DNA of 42,517 nt from Burkholderiales bacterium. GTDB taxonomy: Bacteria > Pseudomonadota > Gammaproteobacteria > Burkholderiales > Burkholderiaceae_C. The stretch lies in NCBI GenBank assembly GCA_030602985.1, contig JAUVYR010000008.1, positions 1 through 42,517 on the forward strand, read 5' to 3'. Both the position numbers and the translations under genes were made by a program. Of the stretch, positions 7,542-16,563 are shown piece by piece (position 1 is the first letter of the stretch; every line of letters begins with the position of its first letter). The notes beneath the pieces were generated by a model. That model made no database searches. It was not told the DNA's origin and saw only the letters and a program-made list of their open reading frames with translations.

Positions 7542-8534
7542 TTAACGCGAATTCACCAACACCAGTTTGCCCTTGACCTGCCGGCTGGCCATCACGGCAT
7601 ATGCCTCAGGCAGGGCCTTCATCGGCAAGGTCTGGTCGATCACCGGTTTGATCTTGCCTTGCAAATACCATTGGGCCAGGGTTTGCAGCATGGCCGCATT
7701 GTTCTGGGGTTCACGCTTGGCAAACTCCCCCCAGAACACCCCGACCACCGACGCACCTTTGAGCAATGGCAGATTCAAGGGCAGTTGGGGAATCGGACCG
7801 GAGGCAAAACCGATCACCACGTAGCGCCCACGCCACGCGATCGAGCGGAAGGACGGTTCAGCAAAGGCGCCACCGACAGGGTCATAGATCACGTCAGGGC
7901 CCCGCCCGTCAGTGGCTGCCTTGATAGCCTCGCGCAGCGAGCCTTCAGGCGTATGTTCGCTGTAGTTGATCGTCGCATGCGCCCCTTGAGCCAAGCACAG
8001 CTCGCATTTATCTGCACTGGAGGCGGCCGCAACTACATGGGCACCGGCCTCTCTGGCGATCTGGATCGCTGCGGTCCCCACCCCTCCCGCTGCGCCCAGG
8101 ACCAGCACCGTTTCCCCCGCCTTCAGTGCAGCACGGTCAATCAGGGCATGGTATGACGTGGCATAGGTCATGATGAAGGCGGCTGCGTCGATGAGGTCAA
8201 ACCCTGGGGGCAGAGGCATGCACAACGCGGCCGGTGCCAGTGTGTGTGTCCCAAATCCGCCCGTCCCGCTCAGGCAAGCCACCGGCTGCCCAACCTGTAG
8301 GTGCTTGACCTCGGCCCCGACGGCGCTGATGACACCCGCGTATTCCGCACCAGGCACAAACGGTAGCGGCGGTTTGATCTGGTACTTGTTCTGAACAATG
8401 AGTAGGTCTGGAAAGTTGAGACTGGCCGCTTTGATTTCGATCAGGACCTCGCGCGGGCCAGGCTCCGGGGTGGGAAGGTCTTTCCATTGAAGGGCGTCGA
8501 CGCCCACGGGGTTTTCGCAAAGCCAAGCTTGCAT
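7542..8534 (-). CDS. NADPH:quinone oxidoreductase, zinc-independent MDR family
   Basis: A 330-residue medium-chain dehydrogenase/reductase of the quinone oxidoreductase type, which reduces quinones or enones with NADPH. The N-terminal GroES-like domain contains SLNFPDLLIVQNKYQ and FVPGAEYAGVI. The Rossmann nucleotide loop is VLGAAGGVGTAAIQIA at about residues 143-158. No structural zinc cysteines are present, as expected for this subfamily. The start has AAGGAGA 8 bp upstream, and TATGAT (8567-8572, minus strand) could be its -10. The gene is divergent from surE. The physiological substrate cannot be named. Confidence 0.88.
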   Translation of the reverse strand: MQAWLCENPVGVDALQWKDLPTPEPGPREVLIEIKAASLNFPDLLIVQNKYQIKPPLPFVPGAEYAGVISAVGAEVKHLQVGQPVACLSGTGGFGTHTLAPAALCMPLPPGFDLIDAAAFIMTYATSYHALIDRAALKAGETVLVLGAAGGVGTAAIQIAREAGAHVVAAASSADKCELCLAQGAHATINYSEHTPEGSLREAIKAATDGRGPDVIYDPVGGAFAEPSFRSIAWRGRYVVIGFASGPIPQLPLNLPLLKGASVVGVFWGEFAKREPQNNAAMLQTLAQWYLQGKIKPVIDQTLPMKALPEAYAVMASRQVKGKLVLVNSR

Positions 8535-8622
8535 GCCAGTGTCTCCTTGTGGTCTGAGTAAACGGGATCATAGAAAGTCCCAGGGTCGTCAGTCAGCGGC
8601 GCTTGTCTCTGTGGTGACGACC

Positions 8623-8628
8623 TACAAT
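8623..8628 (+). promoter_or_regulatory. Candidate -10 element of surE, leaderless-type spacing
   Basis: TACAAT stands 8 bp before the surE ATG in the context CTACAATCCGA. The same 11-mer, with identical spacing, precedes parE at 35866-35876. Transcription would start at or next to the start codon. No clear -35 is seen. Confidence 0.4.
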
Positions 8629-8636
8629 CCGAAGTC

Positions 8637-9476
8637 ATGAAGATTCTCCTGTCCAATGACGACGGTTATCAGGCGCCTGGCATCCAGGCTTTGTATGAAG
8701 CCCTGCAAGGTCTGGGCTCGGTTGATGTGGTCGCCCCAGAGCACAATAACAGCGCCAAATCGAATGCACTGACGCTGCATTCGCCGTTGTACGTGCACTC
8801 GGCTCCCAACGGTTTCCGGTACGTCAACGGCACCCCGGCCGATTGTGTGCACATTGCGCTGACGGGTCTGTTGGGCTACACCCCGGATCTCGTGGTCTCC
8901 GGTATCAATAACGGGGCCAACATGGGTGACGACACCATCTACTCCGGCACAGTCGGGGCCGCCATGGAAGGCTATCTCTTTGGCGTGCCGGCCATCGCCT
9001 TTTCCCAGACAGAAAAAGGCTGGCGGCATCTGGATGCGGCTGCTGCCAAGGCGCGCGAGCTGGTGGATTTTCTTGCACCTTCCATTCAGGCGCACCGCCT
9101 CGCTGCTGAGGGGGGGCATCACGAACCCTGGCTTCTGAATGTCAACATGCCATGCCTGCCACTGGCTCAGATGCAGGGATTCAAGGTGGCACGCCTGGGG
9201 CGTCGCCATGCCGCCGAGCGTGTGATCACTCAGGTGAGTCCACGCGGTGAAACGATGTACTGGATCGGGGCAGCAGGCCCGGCCAAAGACGATGCCGAGG
9301 GAACAGATTTTCATGCCACCGCCCAGGGCTATGTCGCCATCACGCCTTTACAGATTGATCTGACCGATCATTCTCGACTGGCTTACTGGGGCCAGACCGC
9401 CGCCCAGCTGTCTCAACGCCAGCCGGCGGCCCAGCCGTTGCCTGCAGGACAGACTCAGGAGCCTCAGTCGCGGTGA
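8637..9476 (+). CDS. surE: 5'/3'-nucleotidase SurE
   Basis: A 279-residue SurE-family survival protein that dephosphorylates nucleoside monophosphates using a divalent metal. The N terminus [13 protein letters not shown] carries the metal-binding pair D8-D9. Other hallmarks are [50 protein letters not shown] and a C-terminal [10 protein letters not shown] block. It begins the surE-pcm-nlpD-rlmD unit, and its TGA overlaps the GTG start of pcm by 4 bp. A Pro/Gln-rich tail of about 20 residues extends beyond the core fold. No good ribosome-binding site precedes the ATG, in keeping with a leaderless transcript. Confidence 0.96.
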   Translation: MKILLSNDDGYQAPGIQALYEALQGLGSVDVVAPEHNNSAKSNALTLHSPLYVHSAPNGFRYVNGTPADCVHIALTGLLGYTPDLVVSGINNGANMGDDTIYSGTVGAAMEGYLFGVPAIAFSQTEKGWRHLDAAAAKARELVDFLAPSIQAHRLAAEGGHHEPWLLNVNMPCLPLAQMQGFKVARLGRRHAAERVITQVSPRGETMYWIGAAGPAKDDAEGTDFHATAQGYVAITPLQIDLTDHSRLAYWGQTAAQLSQRQPAAQPLPAGQTQEPQSR

Positions 9477-10273
9477 GCAGGCCCCCTTCGCCCCGGCCCG
9501 GTTTCCCAGCCCAACTGCCCGGCTGGGTATCCAGACAAGCCACCGTGCGGCCTGCCCCCGTGGCTCCCCGCCCTGCGGCTCGGCCCGTACCATCCCCTGC
9601 GCTCACGGCGGTGCTGCCCACAGGCGCGGGCCTGGATTCGCACGCGATCCGCCAGGCGATGGTGAACAAGCTCGTGGCACAGGGTTTGCGGCATCCAATG
9701 GTCATTCAGACGTTTCTCCGCACTGAACGGCACCGGTTTGTCGACTCCGCGCTGGTGGCCCAAGCCTACGAAGACACCAGTCTGCCCATCGGACTCGGCC
9801 AGACGATTTCCAAGCCCAGCGTGGTCGCGCGTATGCTGGAGTTGCTGGTCCATGGGCATGAAAAACCCATTGGTCGGGTACTGGAAATCGGCACTGGGTG
9901 CGGTTATCAGGCCGCTTTGCTGAGTCACGTCTCGAAAGAGGTGTACAGCATGGAGCGACTCAAGGGTCTGCATGAACGGGCCCGTGACAATCTGCGCCCA
10001 CTGCGGATTCCCAACGTACATCTGATTCTTGGCGACGGCATGAAAGGGTTCCCTGCCGGAGCACCTTATGCCGGCATCGTAGCGGCAGCGGGCGGACTGG
10101 ATCTGCCCCAATCCTGGCTGGAGCAACTGGCGGTAGGGGGGCGGCTCGTGGCGCCGGCGGAACTTGCCCCCGGTCAGCAAAGTCTCGTGGTGGTGGAGCG
10201 TACATCGACCGGATTCGCCCGGCAGATTCTCGAAGCCGTCTGTTTTGTTCCCCTAAAATCTGGGGTGGCCTGA
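9473..10273 (+). CDS. pcm: Protein-L-isoaspartate O-methyltransferase
   Basis: A 266-residue enzyme that methylates isoaspartyl residues in aged proteins with S-adenosylmethionine and so starts their repair. The SAM-binding motif I is [28 protein letters not shown] gives the acidic ribose ligand, and the substrate-side motif [18 protein letters not shown] is typical of the family. The N-terminal 55 residues are proline-rich and extra to the E. coli enzyme (about 208 residues); such extensions occur in Burkholderiales. The GTG start overlaps the surE stop by 4 bp (GTGA), which suggests coupled translation. Confidence 0.94.
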   Translation: MSRPPSPRPGFPAQLPGWVSRQATVRPAPVAPRPAARPVPSPALTAVLPTGAGLDSHAIRQAMVNKLVAQGLRHPMVIQTFLRTERHRFVDSALVAQAYEDTSLPIGLGQTISKPSVVARMLELLVHGHEKPIGRVLEIGTGCGYQAALLSHVSKEVYSMERLKGLHERARDNLRPLRIPNVHLILGDGMKGFPAGAPYAGIVAAAGGLDLPQSWLEQLAVGGRLVAPAELAPGQQSLVVVERTSTGFARQILEAVCFVPLKSGVA

Positions 10274-10318
10274 CCATCCGGGGGGTGTGTCAGGCTTTTG
10301 ATTTCCATGAGGTACTGC

Positions 10319-11209
10319 ATGAAAGAGAACATCGCCCTTTCAAGGCTGAGCCAGGGGTGGGTATGGCCCGCTGTCGTGACGGTGGCTTTATTGGCGGGCT
10401 GCGCGGCACCAAGGCAGCCTGCTCAACGCGCGCCTGTGGTCGATCGTTCTGCAGTGCCTGCATCGAGCGCGGCGACCCAGCCGCTGCCGCCTGGCGCCGA
10501 AAACGCCGGTCGTCCTGGCTTCTACACCGTTCGCCCTGGCGACACCCTGATCCGTATTGGCCTGGAGACCGGTCAGAGCTGGCGGGACATCCAGGCCTGG
10601 AATGGTCTGGTCAACCCAGACCGGATAGAGGTCGGTCAAGTGCTGCGTGTGGTACCACCAGAACCGGTGGTGGCGGTGGCCCCTGTCACAGAGACTGCTG
10701 CAACCCAAGGCACGGCCACCCAGCCTATTGCTGCCTCTCGCGCACCAAGCCGGCCGTTGAGCGACACCTCGCCAGCGCCTCCCCCAGCAGCTACAACGGC
10801 GCCTGCCGCGCCTCCACCTTCACCGCCGGTGGCCGCCAGCGACAACGTGCAGTTCATCTGGCCAGCCAATGGACCCGTCATTGCCCCCTTCGACGAAGTG
10901 CGCAATCGAGGCGTCGGTATCGGTGGCCGTGCCGGTGACCCCGTGCTCGCAGCGGCTGACGGTCGAGTGGTTTATGCGGGCGCAGGCCTGCGGGGCTACG
11001 GGAATCTGATCATTCTCAAGCACAACAACACCTACCTCACGGCGTACGCGCACAACCAGGCCTTGCTGGTGCGCGAAGACCAGACGGTACGACAAGGTCA
11101 GCAAATTGCTCAGATGGGCAGCAGCGATACCGACCGGGTCAAGCTGCACTTCGAGGTTCGCCGCCAGGGTCGCCCCGTGGATCCGTTGAACCATCTGCCT
11201 GCCCGCTGA
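10319..11209 (+). CDS. nlpD: NlpD-like lipoprotein: LysM plus degenerate LytM (M23) domain
   Basis: A 296-residue envelope lipoprotein. The start at 10319 was chosen because GAGG stands 6 bp upstream; earlier in-frame ATGs lack one. A signal peptide ends in the lipobox LLAGC, then a LysM domain ([15 protein letters not shown] to VGQVLRVV) binds peptidoglycan. A long Pro/Ala/Thr linker leads to a LytM domain. The metal ligands of active M23 peptidases are lost: the H/D positions read [11 protein letters not shown], and HxH reads LHFE. NlpD in E. coli is similarly inactive and activates the amidase AmiC in cell separation, so the same role is likely. The stop overlaps the rlmD start (TGATG). 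Confidence 0.9.
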   Translation: MKENIALSRLSQGWVWPAVVTVALLAGCAAPRQPAQRAPVVDRSAVPASSAATQPLPPGAENAGRPGFYTVRPGDTLIRIGLETGQSWRDIQAWNGLVNPDRIEVGQVLRVVPPEPVVAVAPVTETAATQGTATQPIAASRAPSRPLSDTSPAPPPAATTAPAAPPPSPPVAASDNVQFIWPANGPVIAPFDEVRNRGVGIGGRAGDPVLAAADGRVVYAGAGLRGYGNLIILKHNNTYLTAYAHNQALLVREDQTVRQGQQIAQMGSSDTDRVKLHFEVRRQGRPVDPLNHLPAR

Positions 11210-12645
11210 TGAGCGACCCCGTGACGCATGCGCTGACCGAGCGCGCCCGGCCCAGTGACTGGCTCGAGATCACATCGATGGACCTGGATGCCCAGGGAGT
11301 CGCCCGCCGGCCCGATGGCAAGGTGGTTTTCGTGGATGGGGCCCTGCCGACGGAATGGGTCTCCGCGCAGACGCACCGACGCAAGAACCAGTGGGAACAG
11401 GCCACCCTGACCGAAATCCACCAGCATTCGCCCTTGCGGGTGGAGCCCCGTTGCCCCCATTTTGGCCTCCATGCCGGTGCCTGTGGAGGATGCAAGATGC
11501 AGCACCTGGAGCCCTCTGCACAGGTGGCCATGAAGCAGCGCGTACTCGAGGACAATCTCTGGCATCTGGCGAAAGTCCGTCCCGAAGGTCTATTGCGTCC
11601 GATAGCCGGGCCCGCCTGGGGCTATCGCTACCGTGCACGACTTTCCGTGCGTTATGTGCACAAGAAGGGTGAGGTGTTGATCGGTTTTCACGAGCGCAAA
11701 AGCCGTTATGTGGCTGACATGCGCGAGTGCCATGTGCTGCCTGCCTCCGTCAGTCGCCTGTTGCTGCCTTTGCGAGCCCTGATCCATGGCATGCAGGCGC
11801 GCGAAACCTGTCCGCAAATCGAGCTCGCCATGGGTGATACCGTCATCGCACTGGTCCTGCGGCATCTGGAGCCGCTCAGTGCAGACGACCTTGATCGACT
11901 TCGAGCGTTTGCTGCTCAGCACGCCGAAGCGGGTCAACGGATTCAATGGTGGTTACAGCCCAAGGGCCCAGATACCGTCCACCTGCTGAATGCCTCCAGC
12001 GATGAGCCCGTGCTGGCTTACCGTCTGCCTGAATTTGGCATGCAGATGCCTTTTAAACCGACGGACTTCACCCAGGTCAACCCCTTCATCAATCAGGTGT
12101 TGGTCAGCCGGGCACTTCGCTTGCTGGATGTCCGGCCGCACGAGCGGGTGATTGACTGGTTTTGCGGCTTGGGCAATTTCACTCTACCGCTGGCCACGCA
12201 GGCTCGTGAAGTTCTGGGTATCGAAGGCAGCGAGGCCCTGGTGGCGCGATCCCGGGAGAACCTCGCTCGTCATGAGGCAGAGAATGGCGCCCTGGCACCC
12301 ACCCGCTTTGTGGCCCGCAACCTGTTTGAAATGACGCCCGAGATGCTCACGGCTGACGGGTCGGCAGACAAATGGCTGGTCGATCCGCCCAGAGAGGGGG
12401 CGTTTGCCCTTGTCAAGGCCTTGGCGGATCTCCACCAGGCGGCTCTTGCTGGCAGCCGTGTCAGTGCTGAAACCTGGACCCCACCGGCGCGTATTGTGTA
12501 TGTCAGCTGCAACCCGGCAACGCTCGCCCGCGACGCCGGGTTGATTGTGCATCAGGCGGGGTATCGGTGCACGGCGGCGGGTGTCGTCAATATGTTCCCG
12601 CACACCGCGCATGTCGAGAGCATTGCCGTGTTTGAGCGGCACTGA
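11209..12645 (+). CDS. rlmD: 23S rRNA (uracil-5-)-methyltransferase RlmD
   Basis: A 478-residue TrmA/RumA-family enzyme that makes 5-methyluridine in 23S rRNA (U1939 in E. coli numbering). A TRAM domain occupies about residues 12-70. Iron-sulfur cysteines are C82, C92 and C95 ([14 protein letters not shown]) plus one in MRECHVLP. The first spacing is 4 residues longer than in E. coli. The SAM site is [16 protein letters not shown], and the catalytic cysteine lies in [13 protein letters not shown]. It starts within the nlpD stop codon. The rpoS gene normally found between nlpD and rlmD in many betaproteobacteria is absent. Confidence 0.95.
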   Translation: MSDPVTHALTERARPSDWLEITSMDLDAQGVARRPDGKVVFVDGALPTEWVSAQTHRRKNQWEQATLTEIHQHSPLRVEPRCPHFGLHAGACGGCKMQHLEPSAQVAMKQRVLEDNLWHLAKVRPEGLLRPIAGPAWGYRYRARLSVRYVHKKGEVLIGFHERKSRYVADMRECHVLPASVSRLLLPLRALIHGMQARETCPQIELAMGDTVIALVLRHLEPLSADDLDRLRAFAAQHAEAGQRIQWWLQPKGPDTVHLLNASSDEPVLAYRLPEFGMQMPFKPTDFTQVNPFINQVLVSRALRLLDVRPHERVIDWFCGLGNFTLPLATQAREVLGIEGSEALVARSRENLARHEAENGALAPTRFVARNLFEMTPEMLTADGSADKWLVDPPREGAFALVKALADLHQAALAGSRVSAETWTPPARIVYVSCNPATLARDAGLIVHQAGYRCTAAGVVNMFPHTAHVESIAVFERH

Positions 12646-12665
12646 ACACGTCTCATCTGTCTGGC

Positions 12666-13022
12666 TCAGCTGGCGGGTGTGGCGGCGGGCGCCACGATCT
12701 CCTCGCCCGGGGCGACGACCGGCGGTGCCGGTGTGCGAGCTGGCATGCCTTCGACTTCGTTTTCCCGCATGTATTCGTCCATGTCGCGCCAGCCGTCAAA
12801 GATGGCAGCCCGTGAAACGCGAGGGTTGGAAGCATGGCAGTCTTCAATGCTGCGAACCGCATGGCGGCAAGCGGCGCCTATGGCCCGACCTTCGGCTTCC
12901 TTTTTGGCATTGACCATGCCCGGTGTTTCAATGCCCAGGGCATCACAGCCGGCCAGAAGCAGACTGGACAGCAGTGCCACCATCAGCCAGCCGGCACGGG
13001 TAGGTAAGGCATGGATACGCAT
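12666..13022 (-). CDS. Small predicted lipoprotein of unknown function
   Basis: A 118-residue product with a signal peptide ending in a clear lipobox, LLLAGC at about residues 21-26, so it should be lipidated. The mature part has a conserved-looking core AACRHAVRSIEDCHASNP with two cysteines ten residues apart that could form a disulfide, followed by RAAIFDGWRDMDEYMREN and a Pro/Ala-rich tail. I do not recognise the family beyond a general resemblance to small Burkholderiales lipoproteins. It is convergent with rlmD, separated by about 20 bp. Confidence 0.7.
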   Translation of the reverse strand: MRIHALPTRAGWLMVALLSSLLLAGCDALGIETPGMVNAKKEAEGRAIGAACRHAVRSIEDCHASNPRVSRAAIFDGWRDMDEYMRENEVEGMPARTPAPPVVAPGEEIVAPAATPAS

Positions 13023-13108
13023 ATCACCATTGTGAATGGATGAAGCAGCGCTGAGTCGATGAAAAAGGGGGCAAATGCCCCCTCAATTCACTCAGTCGAC
13101 AGACTGCG

Positions 13109-13801
13109 TCAGTCGCGATCGCCACCAAACAGACCGAGCAACATCAGCAGGCTCTGGAAGATGTTGAAGAGGCTGAGGTACAGAGCCACTGTGGCCGAAA
13201 TGTAGTTGGTTTCGCCGCCGTCCACGATGCGCTTCAGGTCAACCAGCAGGAAGGCACTGAAGATACCGATGGCCATGACACTGATGACAGCCATGCCGAT
13301 CGGGCTGCCGACAAACACGTTGATGATGGCACCCACCATCAGAACGATCGCACCCATGAAGAGCCACTTGGCCATGCCTTCCAGATCGCGCTTGATGATG
13401 GTGGACAAATTGGCCATGATCAGGAACACAGCAGCCGTGCCGCCGAAGGCGGTCATCACCAGGTCAGCGCCGTTACGGAAGCCGAGCACCATGGCCAGGA
13501 TGCGTGACAGCATCAGGCCCATGAAAAACGTGAAGGCCAGCAGCACCGGTACGCCAGCCGCTGAATCCTTGGTTTTGTTGATCGCGAAGAGGAAGCCGAA
13601 TGCGCCGCCCAGGAACACAATGAGGCCCAGACCGCCGGACAACGATGCCGTGATGCCGGTGCTCACACCGATCCAGGCACCCAGGACGGTAGGGATCATG
13701 CTCAGCGCCAACAACCAGTAGGTGTTGCGCAAGACCTTGTTGCGCTGCTGTGACGCGATCGTGGTGCCGAAACGGCCAAAGCTGGGGTTGGGTTGGGTCA
13801 T
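13109..13801 (-). CDS. Bax inhibitor-1 / YccA-family membrane protein
   Basis: A 230-residue integral membrane protein with seven predicted helices, standard for the BI-1/UPF0005 family. The start at 13801 follows GAGGAG by 8 bp; the longer ORF upstream lacks one. Characteristic stretches are NTYWLLALSMIPTVLGAWIG and a C-terminal YLSLFNIFQSLLMLLG segment. In E. coli, YccA is a substrate and modulator of the FtsH protease and eases stress from jammed Sec translocons; BI-1 proteins are also proposed calcium leak channels. Which role applies here is unknown. It is divergent from the GlcG-like gene. Confidence 0.9.
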   Translation of the reverse strand: MTQPNPSFGRFGTTIASQQRNKVLRNTYWLLALSMIPTVLGAWIGVSTGITASLSGGLGLIVFLGGAFGFLFAINKTKDSAAGVPVLLAFTFFMGLMLSRILAMVLGFRNGADLVMTAFGGTAAVFLIMANLSTIIKRDLEGMAKWLFMGAIVLMVGAIINVFVGSPIGMAVISVMAIGIFSAFLLVDLKRIVDGGETNYISATVALYLSLFNIFQSLLMLLGLFGGDRD

Positions 13802-13885
13802 CGCTCGAACTCCTCGTTGAAACCACAAAATTTTATAAGCAATTCGGCTTACGATATGCCAGACTGCAATTCATAAGGAAAGTTC

Positions 13886-14293
13886 ATGAAAACCAAGCAC
13901 ATTCTGGAACTCGCTGACGTCAAGGCCATCGCGGCGGCTGCCGAGGCCGAGGCCGTCAAAAACCAGTGGGCCGTGACCATCGCCATCGTAGACGATGGTG
14001 GCCATCTGTTGTGGTTGCAACGCCTGGATGGCGCCCCTCCGGTTTCTGCCCACATCGCACCGGCCAAAGCCCATACCGCTGCACTGGGGCGCCGGGAGAG
14101 CAAAATCTACGAGGACGTGATCAACCAGGGGCGCACGTCGTTTCTGAGTGCACCGGGCATTCAGGGCATGCTGGAAGGCGGCGTGCCCATCATGAAAGAA
14201 GGCATTTGCATCGGTGCGGTCGGGGTCAGTGGCGTGAAGTCCAACGAAGACGCCCAAATCGCCAAGGCCGGTATCGCCGCCATTGGCTTGTAA
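13886..14293 (+). CDS. GlcG/HbpS-family heme-binding protein
   Basis: A 135-residue protein of the Haem_degrading (GlcG/HbpS, former DUF336) family. Diagnostic stretches are VTIAIVDDGGHLLWLQRLDGAP near residue 32 and GGVPIMKEGICIGAVGVSG near residue 98. It has no signal peptide. Streptomyces HbpS binds heme and links iron and oxidative stress sensing; GlcG of glycolate operons has no settled function. Here it opens a long iron/heme region, which favours heme binding. AAGGAAAG lies just upstream of the ATG. It is transcribed towards, and is convergent with, the tonB-exbBD-hemP operon. Confidence 0.85.
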   Translation: MKTKHILELADVKAIAAAAEAEAVKNQWAVTIAIVDDGGHLLWLQRLDGAPPVSAHIAPAKAHTAALGRRESKIYEDVINQGRTSFLSAPGIQGMLEGGVPIMKEGICIGAVGVSGVKSNEDAQIAKAGIAAIGL

Positions 14294-14313
14294 TGACTTG
14301 GGCTTTGCAGCTC

Positions 14314-14514
14314 TCATTTGGTCAGGATCAGCTTGCCCTGGCGTCTGATCTGTAGCCGATAAAGCTGGCCCTGATGCCAGATGGGCAGTTCCTTGTGTTT
14401 GCCCAGTAGGGTATCGCTGTCTACCGGCATGGCCACACGGTCCTTTTTTAGGTCTGTGCCAGGTCCATTCCAACCATCATGGCTGACCTGAGCGGTGCAT
14501 CCGGACGGGCTCAT
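14314..14514 (-). CDS. hemP: HemP/HmuP-family hemin uptake protein
   Basis: A 66-residue product whose last 25 residues match the HemP family, ending in YRLQIRRQGKLILTK. HmuP/HemP proteins of Bradyrhizobium and Burkholderia are needed for expression of heme receptor genes and act as coactivators. The start ATG overlaps the exbD stop (ATGA), so it is the last gene of a tonB-exbB-exbD-hemP operon, about 15 kb from the receptor it might control. A second in-frame ATG would give a 38-residue form, closer to the shortest HemP proteins. The longer N terminus (residues 1-28) is not conserved-looking. Confidence 0.88.
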   Translation of the reverse strand: MSPSGCTAQVSHDGWNGPGTDLKKDRVAMPVDSDTLLGKHKELPIWHQGQLYRLQIRRQGKLILTK

Positions 14515-14921
14515 GAGGGATCCGTTACAAAAGACAGGCGCTGGATGCCGGCCCGTTGGGCCATGGCGAGTGCCTGGGCAATGTAGGCGTAGCGGGCATC
14601 CTGGTCGCCGCGCAGATGCAGATCGGGTTGCATCTCAAGGCTGGCCACTTCAGCGAACCGGGATGCCAGCTCTTCACTGGAAATCGGTGTCTGGTTCCAG
14701 ATCAGTTGTCCATCTGCCTCAATGGTCAACTGAATGGCCTCAGGTCGATCCACCAGTGGCTCCGAGCTGGCCTGGGGCAGACGGACCTGTACCGAATGGG
14801 TCATGACGGGAACGGTGATCATGAATACGATCAACAAGACCAGCATCACATCGATCAGCGGAATCATGTTGATCTCGCTCATCATGTCGCCGTCGTCTTC
14901 AGAGGCAGTGGAAAAAGCCAT
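14511..14921 (-). CDS. exbD: Biopolymer transport protein ExbD
   Basis: A 136-residue component of the TonB motor. One transmembrane helix at about residues 20-42 holds the proton-path aspartate D24 in PLIDVMLVLLIVFM, preceded by the short acidic N terminus. The periplasmic domain follows. ExbB and ExbD use the proton motive force to energise TonB, which drives the outer-membrane receptors encoded nearby. It lies 10 bp downstream of exbB and overlaps hemP by 4 bp. Confidence 0.94.
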   Translation of the reverse strand: MAFSTASEDDGDMMSEINMIPLIDVMLVLLIVFMITVPVMTHSVQVRLPQASSEPLVDRPEAIQLTIEADGQLIWNQTPISSEELASRFAEVASLEMQPDLHLRGDQDARYAYIAQALAMAQRAGIQRLSFVTDPS

Positions 14922-14931
14922 GCTGCCTCCT

Positions 14932-15666
14932 TCAAGCCTGTTTGATGGGCCGCACGTTGCCTGCGCCCGGGCGGTCGGTTTCTCCGACGCGTGCGCCCGT
15001 CACGAAGTAGGCATGCAGATCGTGAGCGAAGCGGTTGAGTTTGTGCAGCAGCGATTTGTTGCCCCGGACCAGCGCATTGAATCCGAGAACAGCCGGGATC
15101 GCCACCACCAGCCCCAGTGCGGTCATGATCAATGCCTCGCCGATGGGGCCGGCCACCTGGTCAATACTCGCCGAACCAGAGGCCCCGATACCCAGCAGGG
15201 CGTGATAGATACCCCACACCGTGCCAAACAGGCCTACAAACGGTGCGGTCGAACCTACGGAAGCCAGAATGACCATGCCCGCTTGCAGACGGGTCGTGAC
15301 ATCATCGATGGTGTTGCGCAATGACCGCGTCACCCACTCGCTGACATCCAGGTTGTCATGCAGTTGACGGGGTGGCTCGCCGTCCATGTGCAGGATGTGC
15401 GTGGTGGCCTCCCGCCCTTGAAGGGCCAGCAGATGAAACGGGTTGTTTTCGGCCGGGTGAAGTTTGTTGAGACCTTCAGCATAGTCCTGGCTGTGCCAGA
15501 AAGCTTCCACTTGCCGTGCCTGTGCCAGATGCCGCCGCAAGGCCAGGGTTTTCAGGGCAATGACCACCCAGGTGGCCACTGACATGGCCAGCAAGATGAT
15601 GGCCACGGTCCGGATGACCCAGTCACCTTGCTGCCACACGTGGCTTAAGCCGAACTGCATATCCAT
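14932..15666 (-). CDS. exbB: TonB-system proton channel protein ExbB (MotA/TolQ/ExbB family)
   Basis: A 244-residue inner-membrane protein with three helices: near the N terminus (about residues 16-36), and a pair in the C-terminal half with the motif VGSTAPFVGLFGTVWGIYHA and GEALIMTALGLVVAIPAVLG. These are the family's conserved core. The ATG at 15666 lies 8 bp after the tonB stop, with GGAG about 10 bp upstream; the ORF is open further back, but that part overlaps tonB and looks non-coding. It belongs to the tonB-exbB-exbD-hemP operon. Confidence 0.94.
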   Translation of the reverse strand: MDMQFGLSHVWQQGDWVIRTVAIILLAMSVATWVVIALKTLALRRHLAQARQVEAFWHSQDYAEGLNKLHPAENNPFHLLALQGREATTHILHMDGEPPRQLHDNLDVSEWVTRSLRNTIDDVTTRLQAGMVILASVGSTAPFVGLFGTVWGIYHALLGIGASGSASIDQVAGPIGEALIMTALGLVVAIPAVLGFNALVRGNKSLLHKLNRFAHDLHAYFVTGARVGETDRPGAGNVRPIKQA

Positions 15667-15673
15667 GAATGTA

Positions 15674-16450
15674 TTACTCCAGAACAAAATGAATGGGAAT
15701 ATGAAACCACATGGCTTCTGGCACACCGTTGCGAGTGCCAGGGACGTAGCGCCAGCTCAATACGGTTTGTAAGGCCGTCTGGTCCAGTCGGGTGTAGCCG
15801 CTGGATGTGTTGATCTCGGCTTGCGACGCTGAGCCATCGACCTCAATACGTGCCCGAACGATCACTTTGCCTTGTTCGCCCAGCCGCCGGCTCATGGGCG
15901 GGTAGCGGGGGGGTGGATTGTTGAGGTAACTGGCTGCCGCTGAGGGCAGTTGCAGTTGGGGCGCAGCGGGTGCCCCAGCTAATGCGCCAACGGTGCTGGC
16001 TGGGCTCTGGCCTGCACTGCCCGGCGATGTGGCTGCATCAGAAGCCATGGCGGTGGGATCGGCCACCGTCGTCACGCTTTCGCTCTGCGCCAGTGAACTG
16101 TCATTCCAGTTGACGGTTTCCACGGGCGAGGGGATGGGCAATGCCAAGGGAGCGGGGGTGGGTGGCGCAGGTCGGGGAGCGGGAGCTCGCTGTGGGGCTG
16201 GTTGTCGGGCTGGTTGTGCAACCGGTGGCGGGGCAGGGGGGCTGGGCACAGGAGCCGGGACGCTGGGCTGTGCAGCGACAAGACCCACCGTCACTACCGA
16301 TGGGGCGATCACTTCTGGGGCAGGGCGGGTTTGCAAGCCGCTTTCCAGCAGCCAGATGATGCCTGCATGGGCGGCAATCACCAGGCTCACGATCAGCAGG
16401 TGTTGATGCACAGAGCGCAGGGGCATGTGAGGGAAAACCAGGGAGCTCAT
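15674..16450 (-). CDS. tonB: TonB energy-transducing protein
   Basis: A 258-residue protein with an N-terminal membrane anchor at about residues 18-35, a Pro/Ala-rich periplasm-spanning stretch (residues about 55-110) and the C-terminal TonB domain with LGEQGKVIVRARIEVDG and a LSWRYVPGTRNG motif. The anchor keeps the conserved histidine (H28, in VIAAHAG) needed for coupling to ExbBD. The start at 16450 was chosen because the residues before it in the longer ORF look non-coding. A Fur-box-like site lies about 95 bp upstream, so the operon should be induced by low iron. Confidence 0.92.
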   Translation of the reverse strand: MSSLVFPHMPLRSVHQHLLIVSLVIAAHAGIIWLLESGLQTRPAPEVIAPSVVTVGLVAAQPSVPAPVPSPPAPPPVAQPARQPAPQRAPAPRPAPPTPAPLALPIPSPVETVNWNDSSLAQSESVTTVADPTAMASDAATSPGSAGQSPASTVGALAGAPAAPQLQLPSAAASYLNNPPPRYPPMSRRLGEQGKVIVRARIEVDGSASQAEINTSSGYTRLDQTALQTVLSWRYVPGTRNGVPEAMWFHIPIHFVLE

Positions 16451-16544
16451 GACTTCAGGATCCACCACCCCAGTCCGATGACAAGCCATGAAGCGATGAA
16501 GACGGAAATCAGCATGGATTGTATGAAGAGGCAAAGACTTGATT

Positions 16545-16563
16545 GTAAATGAGAATCAGTATC
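16545..16563 (-). promoter_or_regulatory. Fur box upstream of tonB-exbB-exbD-hemP
   Basis: The 19-mer GTAAATGAGAATCAGTATC matches the Fur consensus at 15 of 19 positions by my count. It overlaps the last codon of the upstream hydroxy-acid oxidase gene by 2 bp and shares AAATGAGAATC with the receptor box at 20692-20710. Confidence 0.7.
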
